This document shows, one piece after another, positions 49,197 through 59,378 of a DNA stretch of 64,000 bases. Position 1 is the first letter of the stretch. Each line of letters begins with the position of its first letter. The notes under the pieces were generated by a model that had not been told where the DNA came from, searched no databases, and saw only the letters and a program-made list of their open reading frames with translations. Source of the stretch: an uncultured Lewinella sp. (lineage in GTDB: Bacteria; Bacteroidota; Bacteroidia; Chitinophagales; Saprospiraceae); NCBI GenBank assembly GCA_913057725.1, contig CAJXOS010000008.1, forward strand, positions 1 through 64,000, written 5' to 3'. The translations under genes were made by a program, and so were the position numbers.

Positions 49197-51035
49197 ATGC
49201 GCCTGTCCAGGTCTGCCTCTTTCTGGATTTACTTGTTGGTATGTTACGTGCTCTTAAGAACCTGCTTTGTAGCTGCGTCTTGGCGAGAAGGTAAGGCCAT
49301 TAGCTATGACCCTGCGGGTTACTATTTGGCGCTGCCGGCTCATTTTATCTATGACGATTTAGCTACAGTTAGCTTTTACGATTCCCTTGCATTGGAGTAC
49401 GGCATTGGTGATGCAGTAAGCCACACCACAGACTTACCCAACGGTAATCGAGTGATGAAATACTCGCTTGGCATGGCAGTTTTGTCCAGCCCGGGCTTTT
49501 TGGTGGGGCACCTCAGTGCTTTGAGCAATGATACTTTCGCTGCCGACGGATATTCCCATCCCTACTATTTCTGGCTATCTATGTGGTCTTTACTCTGGGC
49601 CTTTATGGGGCTTTGGGCACTTCGGCAAGTACTACTGGCTTATTTCGATGAGTGGCCCGTAGCACTGACCTTACTGGTGCTTGTCTTGGCGACCAATTAT
49701 ATTGTGTATGCTGGCATCAATAATATGATGTCGCATTCCTTCCTGTTTACGCTCTATGCATTTTTGCTCAACCTGACCTGGCGCTGGCATCGATCACCCA
49801 ATTGGTATGCCGCCGCGGGTATTGGAGTGGTGATCGGATTGCTGGCACTAAGTCGACCCACTGATATTGTCGCTGCTTTGATCCCTATCCTTTGGGGCGT
49901 ACACTCGTCTTCGGTCATCAAGCTACAAGCAGCAAAGTTCAGAGCGCACCTTCCTCAGTTGTTACTCGCTGTATTGGTGGTTTTAGCTATTGGGTCTGTC
50001 CAGCTGCTGTATTGGAAATCGATAACGGGGCAATGGTTGTACTATTCCTATGATAACCAAGGCTTCAATTTCTTACGCCCGAGAATTTACAGGGGCCTAT
50101 TCAGCTTCCAGAAAGGTTGGTTGATCTATACACCCGCTATGATTTTTGCGGTGGTAGGTCTATGGCAACTCTATCAGAAAAAGAGATCTGTTTTTTGGAG
50201 CATTTTTCTTTTCAGTGTTATCAATGTCTATATCATCTTTAGCTGGAAAACCTGGATGTACGGAGGTAGTGTAGGCTGCAGAGCGATTATCCAGTCCTAT
50301 GCAGTGTGGGCGTTCCCGCTGACAGCTTTTATTCAATATGTGGTTTGGAAAGGGAAACACTATTGGAAGGTCGTTTTTGGCATCCTCCTCTTGTTCTTCA
50401 TTGATTTGAATTTCTTGATGGTTTGGAATGCCCATGCGACGAATGGTAGGTGGCACGCGGCTTACATGTCGCAGAAGTACTACTTCAAAATTATGGGGCG
50501 GGCTCATGTGCCGAAAGACACCAAGAAATTTCTGGACGTAAAGACCGAATTGCCTAATCGTCCCATCAAAGCACTTGATACACTGATTTATAAATCGTTC
50601 GACGAGCCCGCGGATAGTGTCATTGTGGGAAGATCGTACGAGCGCATGAAGGACGGGGCAGGCATTATCATCAACCAGGATAATCCACTTTATGAAGTAT
50701 CAACGAAGCTGCCAGCAGTAGATGGTTATCGTAAAGTCTGGCTGCGCGCCAACGTCAGGAGCTTCTTTATCAATATGGAGTGGCACGAGTGGCGGCAGGC
50801 TCGCCTAAAGATGAAGTTTTACAGAGACGGCCAAGAAATCGGAAAGCAGAGTATCCGCATACATTGGCTGCATGACAATTGGACCTGGCACCATGCGTAT
50901 TTTGAATTTCCGCTAAAGAAAGCTTTTGGTGAGCCTTCAGCAAGTGATGAAGTTCGGCTCATACTGGATCATGAAGATGGCTCTCACGATGTGTTCTTTG
51001 ATGATCTTACTTTGGAGTGGATTGAGTTGGAGTAA
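49197..51035 (+). CDS. multi-spanning membrane protein, glycosyltransferase (PMT/ArnT-like topology)
   Basis: 612 aa; ~10 hydrophobic segments; early YDPAGYYLALPAHFIYDD; soluble C-terminal region. Confidence 0.6.
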   Translation: MRLSRSASFWIYLLVCYVLLRTCFVAASWREGKAISYDPAGYYLALPAHFIYDDLATVSFYDSLALEYGIGDAVSHTTDLPNGNRVMKYSLGMAVLSSPGFLVGHLSALSNDTFAADGYSHPYYFWLSMWSLLWAFMGLWALRQVLLAYFDEWPVALTLLVLVLATNYIVYAGINNMMSHSFLFTLYAFLLNLTWRWHRSPNWYAAAGIGVVIGLLALSRPTDIVAALIPILWGVHSSSVIKLQAAKFRAHLPQLLLAVLVVLAIGSVQLLYWKSITGQWLYYSYDNQGFNFLRPRIYRGLFSFQKGWLIYTPAMIFAVVGLWQLYQKKRSVFWSIFLFSVINVYIIFSWKTWMYGGSVGCRAIIQSYAVWAFPLTAFIQYVVWKGKHYWKVVFGILLLFFIDLNFLMVWNAHATNGRWHAAYMSQKYYFKIMGRAHVPKDTKKFLDVKTELPNRPIKALDTLIYKSFDEPADSVIVGRSYERMKDGAGIIINQDNPLYEVSTKLPAVDGYRKVWLRANVRSFFINMEWHEWRQARLKMKFYRDGQEIGKQSIRIHWLHDNWTWHHAYFEFPLKKAFGEPSASDEVRLILDHEDGSHDVFFDDLTLEWIELE

Positions 51036-51191
51036 CCACGTCTTTTAGCGAATAGTACTATAGCATTAATAGACCTGAATAGCTCCGATAGATCTATGCC
51101 CTGTCCTCTTAGAAAAGGGTAAAGCGAAGCACTAGCATATTTCCCTCAAAAAAATAAATGATAGTAATACTACTTTTTTGGACCCAGTCCT

Positions 51192-51199
51192 TATCTTTG
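51192..51199 (+). promoter_or_regulatory. candidate -7 element for carB (TATCTTTG)
   Basis: TAnnTTTG ~90 bp upstream of carB ATG. Confidence 0.35.
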
Positions 51200-51286
51200 C
51201 CCGCAATTTGTGCCGAACCTAAACTTTTGCGGTCCCATACCCACCTATAATTTCGGGATCGCAAGGAAAGCAAAAATTGCAGCATC

Positions 51287-54103
51287 ATGCCAAAAGATCA
51301 GTCTATTCGTTCCGTTCTCATCATTGGGAGTGGCCCTATTATTATTGGACAAGCTTGTGAGTTTGACTACTCCGGTAGCCAGGCCTCTCGTTCCCTCCGG
51401 GAAGAAGGTATTGAGGTAACCCTCATCAATAGCAACCCGGCGACCATCATGACGGATCCCGTCACCGCCGACCATGTTTACCTTTTGCCACTGACGGTGG
51501 AAAGCTTGGAGCAAATCCTCCGCGAACGCGATATCGACGCCGTACTACCTACTATGGGTGGACAAACGGCTTTGAACTTAGCCATTGAAGCCGGTTCGCA
51601 GGGCCTTTGGGAAAAATATGACGTAAGACTTATCGGTGTTGACCTCGATGCCATCGAACTAGCTGAAAACCGGGAGGCATTCCGTCAGCATATGATCGAT
51701 AACGGATTGGCGGTCGCACCTTCGCGAATCGCCAATTCTTTTTTGGAGGGTAAGGAAGCCGCGCAGGAAATTGGTTTTCCGCTGGTAATTCGTCCTTCTT
51801 ATACCCTGGGTGGTACCGGTGGTGGTTTCGTACACACCGCGGAGGAGTTTGATGCGAAGTTGCGCCACGGCTTGAATATGAGCCCGACGCACGAGGTATT
51901 GGTGGAGAAAGCTGTATTTGGGTGGAAAGAATATGAGTTGGAGCTGCTGCGTGATGCTGCGGACAATGTTGTGATCATCTGTACCGTGGAGAACCTTGAT
52001 CCAATGGGTATCCACACGGGTGATTCGATTACGGTAGCCCCTGCTATGACGCTTTCTGATACGGCCTACCAGGAGATGCGTGACCAGGCGATTCTGGCGA
52101 TGCGCTCCCTCGGTAACTTCGCTGGTGGTTGTAATATCCAATTCTCGATCAATCCGGAAACGGAAGACCTGATCGTGATCGAGATCAACCCACGTGTGAG
52201 TCGTTCTTCGGCGCTAGCCAGTAAAGCTACTGGTTATCCGATTGCCAAAATTGCTGCAAAATTGGCGATTGGCTACACGCTGGATGAACTGAAAAACCAA
52301 ATTACCAAGACTACCTCAGCCTACTTCGAACCAACCCTTGATTATGTAATCGTGAAGATGCCTCGTTGGAATTTCTCTAAGTTCCCTGGCGCTGACCACG
52401 AGTTGGGCCTACAGATGAAATCGGTAGGAGAGGTAATGGGTATCGGCCGCAACTTCCTGGAAGCACTGCAGAAGGCCTGCCAGAGTTTGGAGCAAGACCG
52501 CGCCGGACTAGGAGCTGATAAGAAAGAATGGATCAAGACGGATGATATCCTGATGCGTCTGGAAAAGGCCAGTGATGACCGGATTTTCCGCTTGAAGGAT
52601 GCCCTACGTTTAGGTGTACCGAGCAAGACTATCCATAAACTCACCAAGATTGATCCTTGGTTTATCAAGCAGATCAAGCGCCTGGTAGATATGGAAGAAC
52701 GCCTGATGCGCTTCAATGTAGCAGAGGATATTCCAGAATCGTTCATGCGCGAGCTGAAGGTGGTTGGTTTCTCTGATGCGCAGATCGCTTGGACCCTCCG
52801 GGTAGAAGAAGAGCAAGTAACGCGCCACCGTAAGAAGTTGGGCGTACGCCGGACGTACAAGATGGTAGATACCTGTGCTGCGGAGTTTGAGGCACAGACC
52901 CCTTACTTCTACAGTACCTTCGACGAGGAGAACGAAAGTATCCCAACGGATAAGAAGAAGATTATCGTACTGGGCTCCGGACCAAACCGTATTGGCCAGG
53001 GTATCGAGTTTGACTATTGCTGTGTCCACGGTTTGTTGGCGATCAAAGAAGCAGGTTATGAGGCGATCATGATCAACTGTAACCCAGAGACGGTTTCCAC
53101 CGACTTTGATATGGCCGACAAACTCTACTTCGAGCCAGTATACTGGGAACACTTGGAGGAAATCATCGAACTAGAACAACCAGAAGGTGTAATCGTACAG
53201 CTGGGTGGCCAGACAGCCCTGAAGCTTGCCGAAACACTACATAAGAAAGGCATTAAAATTATCGGTACGGATTTCCCAAGCATGGACTTGGCCGAAGACC
53301 GCGGTGCCTTCTCTGACTTGCTGAAAGAACTAGAAATCCCATACCCACGCTACGGTGCGGCTAATGATGCGGATAGAGCACTAGAGGTAGCCAACGAAGT
53401 AGGCTATCCGGTACTGGTGCGTCCAAGCTACGTACTGGGTGGACAGGATATGCGGATTGTAATTAATGATGCAGAACTAGAGCGCCACGTACTGCATATC
53501 TTCAAGCACATGCCAGACAATCGCGTACTGGTAGATCACTTCCTGGATCGTGCTAAGGAAGCTGAGGTTGATGCCATCTTCGACGGTGAGCAAGTACACG
53601 TAATGGGTATCATGGAGCACATCGAGCCAGCCGGTGTCCATTCCGGCGATTCCGCTGCGGTACTTCCTACCTACAGCCTTTCTGTAGATGCTGTGAACAA
53701 GATGGTAGAGATTACCGAGAAATTGGCAAAAGCCCTCAATATCCTCGGTTTGATCAACATCCAGTTTGCGATCAAGGACGACAACGTGTACGTAATCGAG
53801 GCTAACCCTCGTGCGAGTCGTACTACACCATTTATTGCCAAAGCCTACCAGGTACCTTACCTGAAGATTGCTACGGAGGTGATGATCGGTGCGAAGAAGT
53901 TGAAAGACTATCACATCCAAGCACGACCAAGTGGCTTTGCGATTAAGGTGCCGGTCTTTAGCTTCAACAAGTTCCCTAATGTGGACAAGCAACTCGGGCC
54001 TGAGATGAAGTCAACCGGTGAGGCCATCCGCTTCATTAAGGATTTGACGGATCCATTCTTCCGAGAGTTGGATAAGCAACGGTACATGTACCTGACACGA
54101 TAA
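51287..54103 (+). CDS. carB: carbamoyl-phosphate synthase large subunit (no C-terminal MGS domain)
   Basis: 938 aa; IGSGPIIIGQACEFDYSG; ATP-grasp halves; GSGPNRIGQGIEFDYCCVHG; followed directly by a terminator. Confidence 0.96.
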   Translation: MPKDQSIRSVLIIGSGPIIIGQACEFDYSGSQASRSLREEGIEVTLINSNPATIMTDPVTADHVYLLPLTVESLEQILRERDIDAVLPTMGGQTALNLAIEAGSQGLWEKYDVRLIGVDLDAIELAENREAFRQHMIDNGLAVAPSRIANSFLEGKEAAQEIGFPLVIRPSYTLGGTGGGFVHTAEEFDAKLRHGLNMSPTHEVLVEKAVFGWKEYELELLRDAADNVVIICTVENLDPMGIHTGDSITVAPAMTLSDTAYQEMRDQAILAMRSLGNFAGGCNIQFSINPETEDLIVIEINPRVSRSSALASKATGYPIAKIAAKLAIGYTLDELKNQITKTTSAYFEPTLDYVIVKMPRWNFSKFPGADHELGLQMKSVGEVMGIGRNFLEALQKACQSLEQDRAGLGADKKEWIKTDDILMRLEKASDDRIFRLKDALRLGVPSKTIHKLTKIDPWFIKQIKRLVDMEERLMRFNVAEDIPESFMRELKVVGFSDAQIAWTLRVEEEQVTRHRKKLGVRRTYKMVDTCAAEFEAQTPYFYSTFDEENESIPTDKKKIIVLGSGPNRIGQGIEFDYCCVHGLLAIKEAGYEAIMINCNPETVSTDFDMADKLYFEPVYWEHLEEIIELEQPEGVIVQLGGQTALKLAETLHKKGIKIIGTDFPSMDLAEDRGAFSDLLKELEIPYPRYGAANDADRALEVANEVGYPVLVRPSYVLGGQDMRIVINDAELERHVLHIFKHMPDNRVLVDHFLDRAKEAEVDAIFDGEQVHVMGIMEHIEPAGVHSGDSAAVLPTYSLSVDAVNKMVEITEKLAKALNILGLINIQFAIKDDNVYVIEANPRASRTTPFIAKAYQVPYLKIATEVMIGAKKLKDYHIQARPSGFAIKVPVFSFNKFPNVDKQLGPEMKSTGEAIRFIKDLTDPFFRELDKQRYMYLTR

Positions 54104-54111
54104 AGACGAAG

Positions 54112-54137
54112 GGGGGCTGCACTGCAGCCCCCTTTTT
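54112..54137 (+). terminator. Rho-independent terminator of carB
   Basis: GGGGGCTGC-ACT-GCAGCCCCC + TTTTT. Confidence 0.88.
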
Positions 54138-54152
54138 ATTTTGTGTTTTGCA

Positions 54153-56625
54153 CTAGTTGTGAATGGTGCCATGAATACTGACTTCAACATCTACCTGCTC
54201 GATCTGTAGCTGCAGTTCAGCGTAGAGTAAGCGAATAGTGAGCGGACGCTTGTCCACATCTTCGGGTATCCGCAAATCATATAGGCTGAACTGGGATGTC
54301 ATAGGATTGGGGCTAATTTCTTCTTCCCCGTCCAGGATTATGTTGGCAGCGATCAATACGGAAAGATCTTCTTGAGCTAATTGGTAGTGGACATACGTCT
54401 TGTCATCGATGTCGTCCGTGAAGGCGGATCGCTTAAAGTGAACAATGTGCCCAGCCACTTCTAGACTGATCTGTTCTTGTTTTTCGTAAGTTATTGTCTG
54501 CTCGGCCACGGTTAGGTCGTCGTCTGCAGCGGTGTAGTAGGCGATCGTTGCTTTACCTTGCACCTGATGTGCTCCTGGGCCCGGTGCTAGATGCGAGTAC
54601 ACATTAAAGTTGACCTGGCTCATAGGCTCGCCATAGCGGTACGTCCGGATATCAGGGCGGAGCGTCAGGAAGGGGCGGTCCATATTTCGAGGCTCCTTCA
54701 TGCGTTTGTTTAGCTCGTACTGCATAGCCTCTGCCTCCGCTTGTGCGAGGAGTAGATTTTTGCCGGTGTTGTCCTGCAGTTGAGTCAATTGACTCTGCTG
54801 CATATCCATTTTTACGTAGTTGTGCCCCAATGGCACCGCTAGAGCGTATTTCGCTTGGAGGTTGTGGGTGTTTCTAGGTCCGTCGCCACCAATTTTGAAT
54901 TCATAGGCCGATAGCGAAGTCATCTCCTGAATACTCTCCTCTATTTTAGCTGCTGTAGCAGTTTGGCTCGTGCTAAGCTGTAGGGTGTCCTGCCAGGGGT
55001 GGGTGGCCCAGTTGCCATCGGGGGTTTGATAATGGAGGAGACCTTCCAAATAGATTTGGCTGGCTTTAGCTGCTGGCTTTTCCCATAATCCTATTTCCAG
55101 ATGATAGTGGTCACTTGGCTTGGCGTCGGCATGTAACCCCCAACTAAAGCCTTTCTTCCACTGGTCTTCAATGGGGCGTTCCCACCAGTAACGGTCTTCT
55201 CCGAGCGCCGCTAGACTTTCATTGTAGGCATCAATGCTATCTGCTTGATGAAGGAGTAAGTCTTTTCCCGTGTTGTCATAGGCGCGTTCTAGCGTAAAAC
55301 TATCCTGCCCACTGTGATGCGGTGTGTAGATATCATACACAGCACTGATTCGGTGTTGCCCATCGTGTTTAACGCTAAAACGGTAGCGCTGACTATACAT
55401 CTCACCAATGCTGAATCCTGGGTCCAACGTTTCGCCTGGCATTGACAGCGTGAAGGGGACTTTCACCTGTATCTGCTTCTGGCGGACCAGGTGGACGAAA
55501 TATGTTTGGCCGGGGAGTGGCCTGAACTCCAATTCTAGTGGTTGCTGGGCAGGTGTGAAATGGGCTACTGTATCTCCATTTTCTTTTAGAAATGTGGCAC
55601 TCACCCAACGGCTGTTCGGATAGTAGGCTAGGCCCGTTCGGAAGCCTTCACCTTGAGCTGCATCTGAGATGTAGAGCGTACCTTTTTCGTCGAGTTCAAA
55701 AACGTAGTTGTTTTCAGCTTCGAAATAGGTGAAAGGCTCCGCAAGTACTTCGGTGCTGCCATTGGTGACCATTAACTGAACGTAGCCAGCAGCTTCCACT
55801 GCGTCGGTCGGGATATGCGTATCAGCAGCCAGCATATACTGTACATTCCAATGGTTGGGATCAATGGTAGACATTGCGCGATGATTGCCCAGTTCTTCCT
55901 TCCAGATAGTGGCCCGGTTATAGCCTACCAGTTGATTACTGGCGTGGCCATTGGTGATGAGCTTCGCCTTCCAGGGGGCTACCGTTACTGCTGGGTAATA
56001 CTGGTAATCACTACTCCGTAGATGATAGAGCTGGGGCTTTAGTACCTCGAGAAGTTCTAAGGAGTCTGGAAGCTGACCCGCAAGATCAAGGATCCAATTG
56101 CCGTCTTGCCGAATCATCAGTTGACCATTCACTTGAGCCAGCAGTTCATTGTCAATAGCCTGCGTGGGGGGGAGCTGGTTGTTAAGTAGTTTCTCCAGGT
56201 AGGGAGAGGCTGGTGAAACTGGGTTTATGTCGTGCGCAGCAAGGCAGTTGTCGAAGTAAAACTCCTCCGGAAGATCAATATCCGAGGCGAATTGGTAGGC
56301 GCCAAACCGGTCTTCTGAAAAATTGTGAGCAATGCCCTCGAAGTACGTTTGAAGAACTTCATAGTCGCATTGACAGAGGATTTGATTTCCTCGCTCAAAC
56401 TGCTCGTAGTAGGTGAGCAAAAACCATTCTCCCTGTTTTTGGTAGGTCTCAAAAAAGAAACGGATCGGTGCGGAAGGCCGCTAGCCCGGTCGTGTCAAGC
56501 TTGGTGCTAGTTGGCTTTTGTTGGGCTACATTTTGGATAAACTGTTCCCAGGAAGTGGTTTGTTGTGCGGGAAGTAGGTGTACGAAAAATGAAATACTAA
56601 GAAATAGGACAAGGCATCTGTTCAT
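54153..56625 (-). pseudogene. secreted hypothetical protein gene split by an apparent frameshift (signal peptide in another frame)
   Basis: Main frame 54153-56420 (755 aa) begins only at a TTG. Upstream in another frame ATG 56625 encodes MNRCLVLFLSISFFVHLLPAQQTTSWEQFIQNVAQQ...AAFRTDPFLF and stops at the T6 run 56452-56457; with one T removed it reads ...DPFLFETYQKQGEWFLLTYYEQFERGNQ. Confidence 0.75.
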
Positions 56626-56680
56626 TGAGGTTGTGGGTTTTGGTGTTATATCAGCGGAAACAAAAAAATCTTACCCTTAC

Positions 56681-56846
56681 TAGAGTTTATGTAGGTGAAT
56701 TTTGTCTAGAGAATCAAATTAGATTTTTTTGACAATCAAGACAAAGGTTCTTTTTCTTAGCCCTAGCTAAGGAAAATGGTTCTTAAACGAAGAGTGGCAG
56801 AAAAAGATATTTTAGGCTCAGACGAAATCTGCGTACATAAACTCTA
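56681..56846. mobile_element. MITE-like element with perfect 13-bp terminal inverted repeats
   Basis: TAGAGTTTATGTA (56681-56693) and TACATAAACTCTA (56834-56846); internal hairpin TTTTTCTTAGC-CCTA-GCTAAGGAAAA (56751-56776). Confidence 0.4.
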
Positions 56847-56888
56847 CCAACTCTTTTTTATGCCATTTTAATGTGTAGACGTTACCGC

Positions 56889-57470
56889 TTATTTGATTTC
56901 TTCCGCTTCGCGCCGTTTCCGGTAGGCTACCGCTCCTCTATACACCAGGCCAGCAAATAGGCCTACGCCTAATAGCAAATACAGATAGTTCAAACGCCCC
57001 GATTTTCCGTAGACGGCGATGAAGGAAATACTCACGAGGAAGAGGGTAGGAATCTCATTGAAGAGACGATACTGCCAGGCACTGAGTGGTTGTTCGCCCT
57101 GTTCCATGCGGCGCAAGAGTCGGCGGCAGTAGAGATGATAGCCTACTAATAGCACTAGTAATAACAGCTTGAGGTGGAGCCATCCGGGAGTACCACCACT
57201 GAAATAAGCAAAGGAGGTGACGCCTGCTAAGTCAAGCCCAATCATCATCAAGCCTGCAAACCAGGTGATAAAGGCAGCTGGATTACAAATGATTTTGTAG
57301 ACACGCTGTGCCATGGTGAGAAATTGCTCTCCCAGGATGCTACGGGCAGGCTCTTCGCGCTCGCTGGCTTCCATGATGTAGACAAACACCCGCACCAGGT
57401 AGAATAGACCTGCAAACCAGGAAACGAAACCGACTACGTGCAAAGACTTGAAAAAGAAGTTAGCATCCAT
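56889..57470 (-). CDS. hemJ: protoporphyrinogen oxidase HemJ / CopD family membrane protein
   Basis: FFKSLHVVGFVSWFAGLFYLVRVFVY; LKLLLLVLLVGYHLYCRR; RLFNEIPTLFLVSISFIAVYG. Confidence 0.88.
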   Translation of the reverse strand: MDANFFFKSLHVVGFVSWFAGLFYLVRVFVYIMEASEREEPARSILGEQFLTMAQRVYKIICNPAAFITWFAGLMMIGLDLAGVTSFAYFSGGTPGWLHLKLLLLVLLVGYHLYCRRLLRRMEQGEQPLSAWQYRLFNEIPTLFLVSISFIAVYGKSGRLNYLYLLLGVGLFAGLVYRGAVAYRKRREAEEIK

Positions 57471-57585
57471 CTGCGCTCAATTTGCTGCTAAGGTAAACAC
57501 CATTTTTACGCTCTTCGTCATCTTAATAACAAGTTCATAGGCTACCAGCTAAGAATTGAGAATTTCATGACAAAACTTAGCTGAT

Positions 57586-58137
57586 ATGAAACGTACCATT
57601 GCCCGCCGCAAAGCACCGGAAGTGAACGCCGGAAGCATGGCGGATATCGCGTTCTTACTCCTGATCTTCTTTCTGGTGACCACTACTATTCTTTCGGATA
57701 GTGGCTTACTCATTAAGCTGCCACCCTTTGATCATGATCCGCCGCAAACAGAGATCAACACCCGAAACCTTTTTCGGGTAGCTATCAACGGACAAAATCA
57801 AATTTCTGTTCGTGGTGAAATAATCTCCTTGGCAGACCTACAAAGTGAGGTAAAAACCTTCATTATGAATCCGGCTGGCTTGCCCGATTTGGCCAAAGCA
57901 CCCAATAAGGCGGTAGTATCCCTGATCAATGACCGTTCAACGAATTATGATACCTACCTGCAAGTCTACAATGAGCTAAAGGGCGCTTATAACGAGCTAT
58001 GGGAGGCAGCTGCGCAAGACCGATTTGGCCAGGCCTATAACACCTTACCCATGGCCCATCAGCAAAGCATTCGCGATGAGATTCCATTGGTTATCTCTGA
58101 GGCGGAGCCAACGGACCTGTTTGGAGATCAAGAATAA
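57586..58137 (+). CDS. ExbD/TolR family biopolymer transport protein
   Basis: APEVNAGSMADIAFLLLIFFLVTTTI; FRVAINGQNQISVRGEIISLADL. Confidence 0.92.
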   Translation: MKRTIARRKAPEVNAGSMADIAFLLLIFFLVTTTILSDSGLLIKLPPFDHDPPQTEINTRNLFRVAINGQNQISVRGEIISLADLQSEVKTFIMNPAGLPDLAKAPNKAVVSLINDRSTNYDTYLQVYNELKGAYNELWEAAAQDRFGQAYNTLPMAHQQSIRDEIPLVISEAEPTDLFGDQE

Positions 58138-58145
58138 GATCAGCG

Positions 58146-58595
58146 TTAATGAAGTGCCTGTAATTGCTCTTTCCGGCCATTAATCTGAATACTCTCATCG
58201 ACAGCTTTACCCAAGAGGAGCTGACTGATCGGCGCCTCTGGCGAGATACAGAAGTAGGTCTTTCCTTCCAGTACAACCTTGCCCAAGCTTACACTCAGGT
58301 AGTAAGTGCGGGCATTGGTTTGTACCATACTGCCTAACTCCACACGATCTGAAGATAGAGTAAGGTCAAGCTGGGTGAGCTGTAGGCGCATCTGTCGGGT
58401 GTTATCCAGGCGGGCCAGGAGTTTATCTTCTTCTTGTTGCATCATCGCGCGCCCGGTTTCGTACTTGTCTCCGGCGCTGCTCTTGGTTTCGTTGTTGCGC
58501 GATTCCTGTACGGTGGCAATAGCCGTTTGGAGTTCTTCTAGACGGACGTCTATCAGTTGCAGACAATGAGCGTGGAGTTGTGCTTTCGTTGTCAT
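58146..58595 (-). CDS. GreA/GreB-like C-terminal domain protein
   Basis: 149 aa; N-terminal coiled coil with SSAGDKYETGRAMMQQEED; C-terminal VELGSMVQTN...ISPEAPISQLLLGKAVDESIQING. Confidence 0.7.
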   Translation of the reverse strand: MTTKAQLHAHCLQLIDVRLEELQTAIATVQESRNNETKSSAGDKYETGRAMMQQEEDKLLARLDNTRQMRLQLTQLDLTLSSDRVELGSMVQTNARTYYLSVSLGKVVLEGKTYFCISPEAPISQLLLGKAVDESIQINGRKEQLQALH

Positions 58596-59351
58596 CTATT
58601 TCGGTGGATGATTAGGAGGGTAAGCAGTCCAGGCGCGGAGCTCTCGGTCTGTCCATTCCTTGTAGCCATACGTGAGATCTCCGCGAAAGGCACAGCGCAC
58701 TATATTGTAATGTGTAAATAGCGCATGAAGCAGAGCATGATCACCTTTATGACTTACCCAGCCAGTTCGAAAGCCGGGATAAGTTTGGCGCCCTATCTGG
58801 AACGGCATGAAGATGCGATCCGGAAAATCTTTCTGGAATTGCTTATGAACTGCCTCAAATAATGCCTTGTACTCATCAATAGGCGATGCTGTGATAATCG
58901 GGTCGAAAACTATGGAGTTATACTCACCATTGTTGTAGTGTACCCTATTAACGCCAAAAATGGTATAGAATGGTCCCAAGAGACTATGGTATGTATGCAG
59001 TTTTTGGGTAATGGTGAATCCGTCGTATGTATCGTCTTTTAACGTAAAGATGGCACCCACGCCAGGCTGTAGTTTGATGTCACGTTGGATTTCAGAATCA
59101 GGGAAATACGCTCTGAGTTGTTCAACATAGGCTTTCCAGGCGTTTAGTTGTTCACTGCCAGTACCAATAGTTCGCATGAGATCCTGATACGCAGAGGTAG
59201 TAGTTGGATCTTTATCTGGGTCAACAACGAATTGGTAATACTTATTCATGGTCTCCTTGAGGAGGGTGCCGGCAGTCTTATCCCATTCTGCAAATGGAGG
59301 ATTCGGCCAATCCTTATAGGTAGTATAGATGTTTAGGTCTTCAGACTTCAT
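58596..59351 (-). CDS. hypothetical protein
   Basis: 251-aa ORF, no signal peptide; family not recognised. Confidence 0.6.
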   Translation of the reverse strand: MKSEDLNIYTTYKDWPNPPFAEWDKTAGTLLKETMNKYYQFVVDPDKDPTTTSAYQDLMRTIGTGSEQLNAWKAYVEQLRAYFPDSEIQRDIKLQPGVGAIFTLKDDTYDGFTITQKLHTYHSLLGPFYTIFGVNRVHYNNGEYNSIVFDPIITASPIDEYKALFEAVHKQFQKDFPDRIFMPFQIGRQTYPGFRTGWVSHKGDHALLHALFTHYNIVRCAFRGDLTYGYKEWTDRELRAWTAYPPNHPPK

Positions 59352-59378
59352 TCTATTATTCTGATTTTCACTCTAATT

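Noticed and set aside
52610-53152. 180-aa and similar minus-strand ORFs inside carB
   Set aside because: Antisense to a highly conserved enzyme; shadow ORFs
56225-56452. 75-aa minus-strand ORF MRPTKNRENGF...
   Set aside because: Neither the signal-peptide frame nor the main 755-aa frame; the frameshift explanation accounts for the region better
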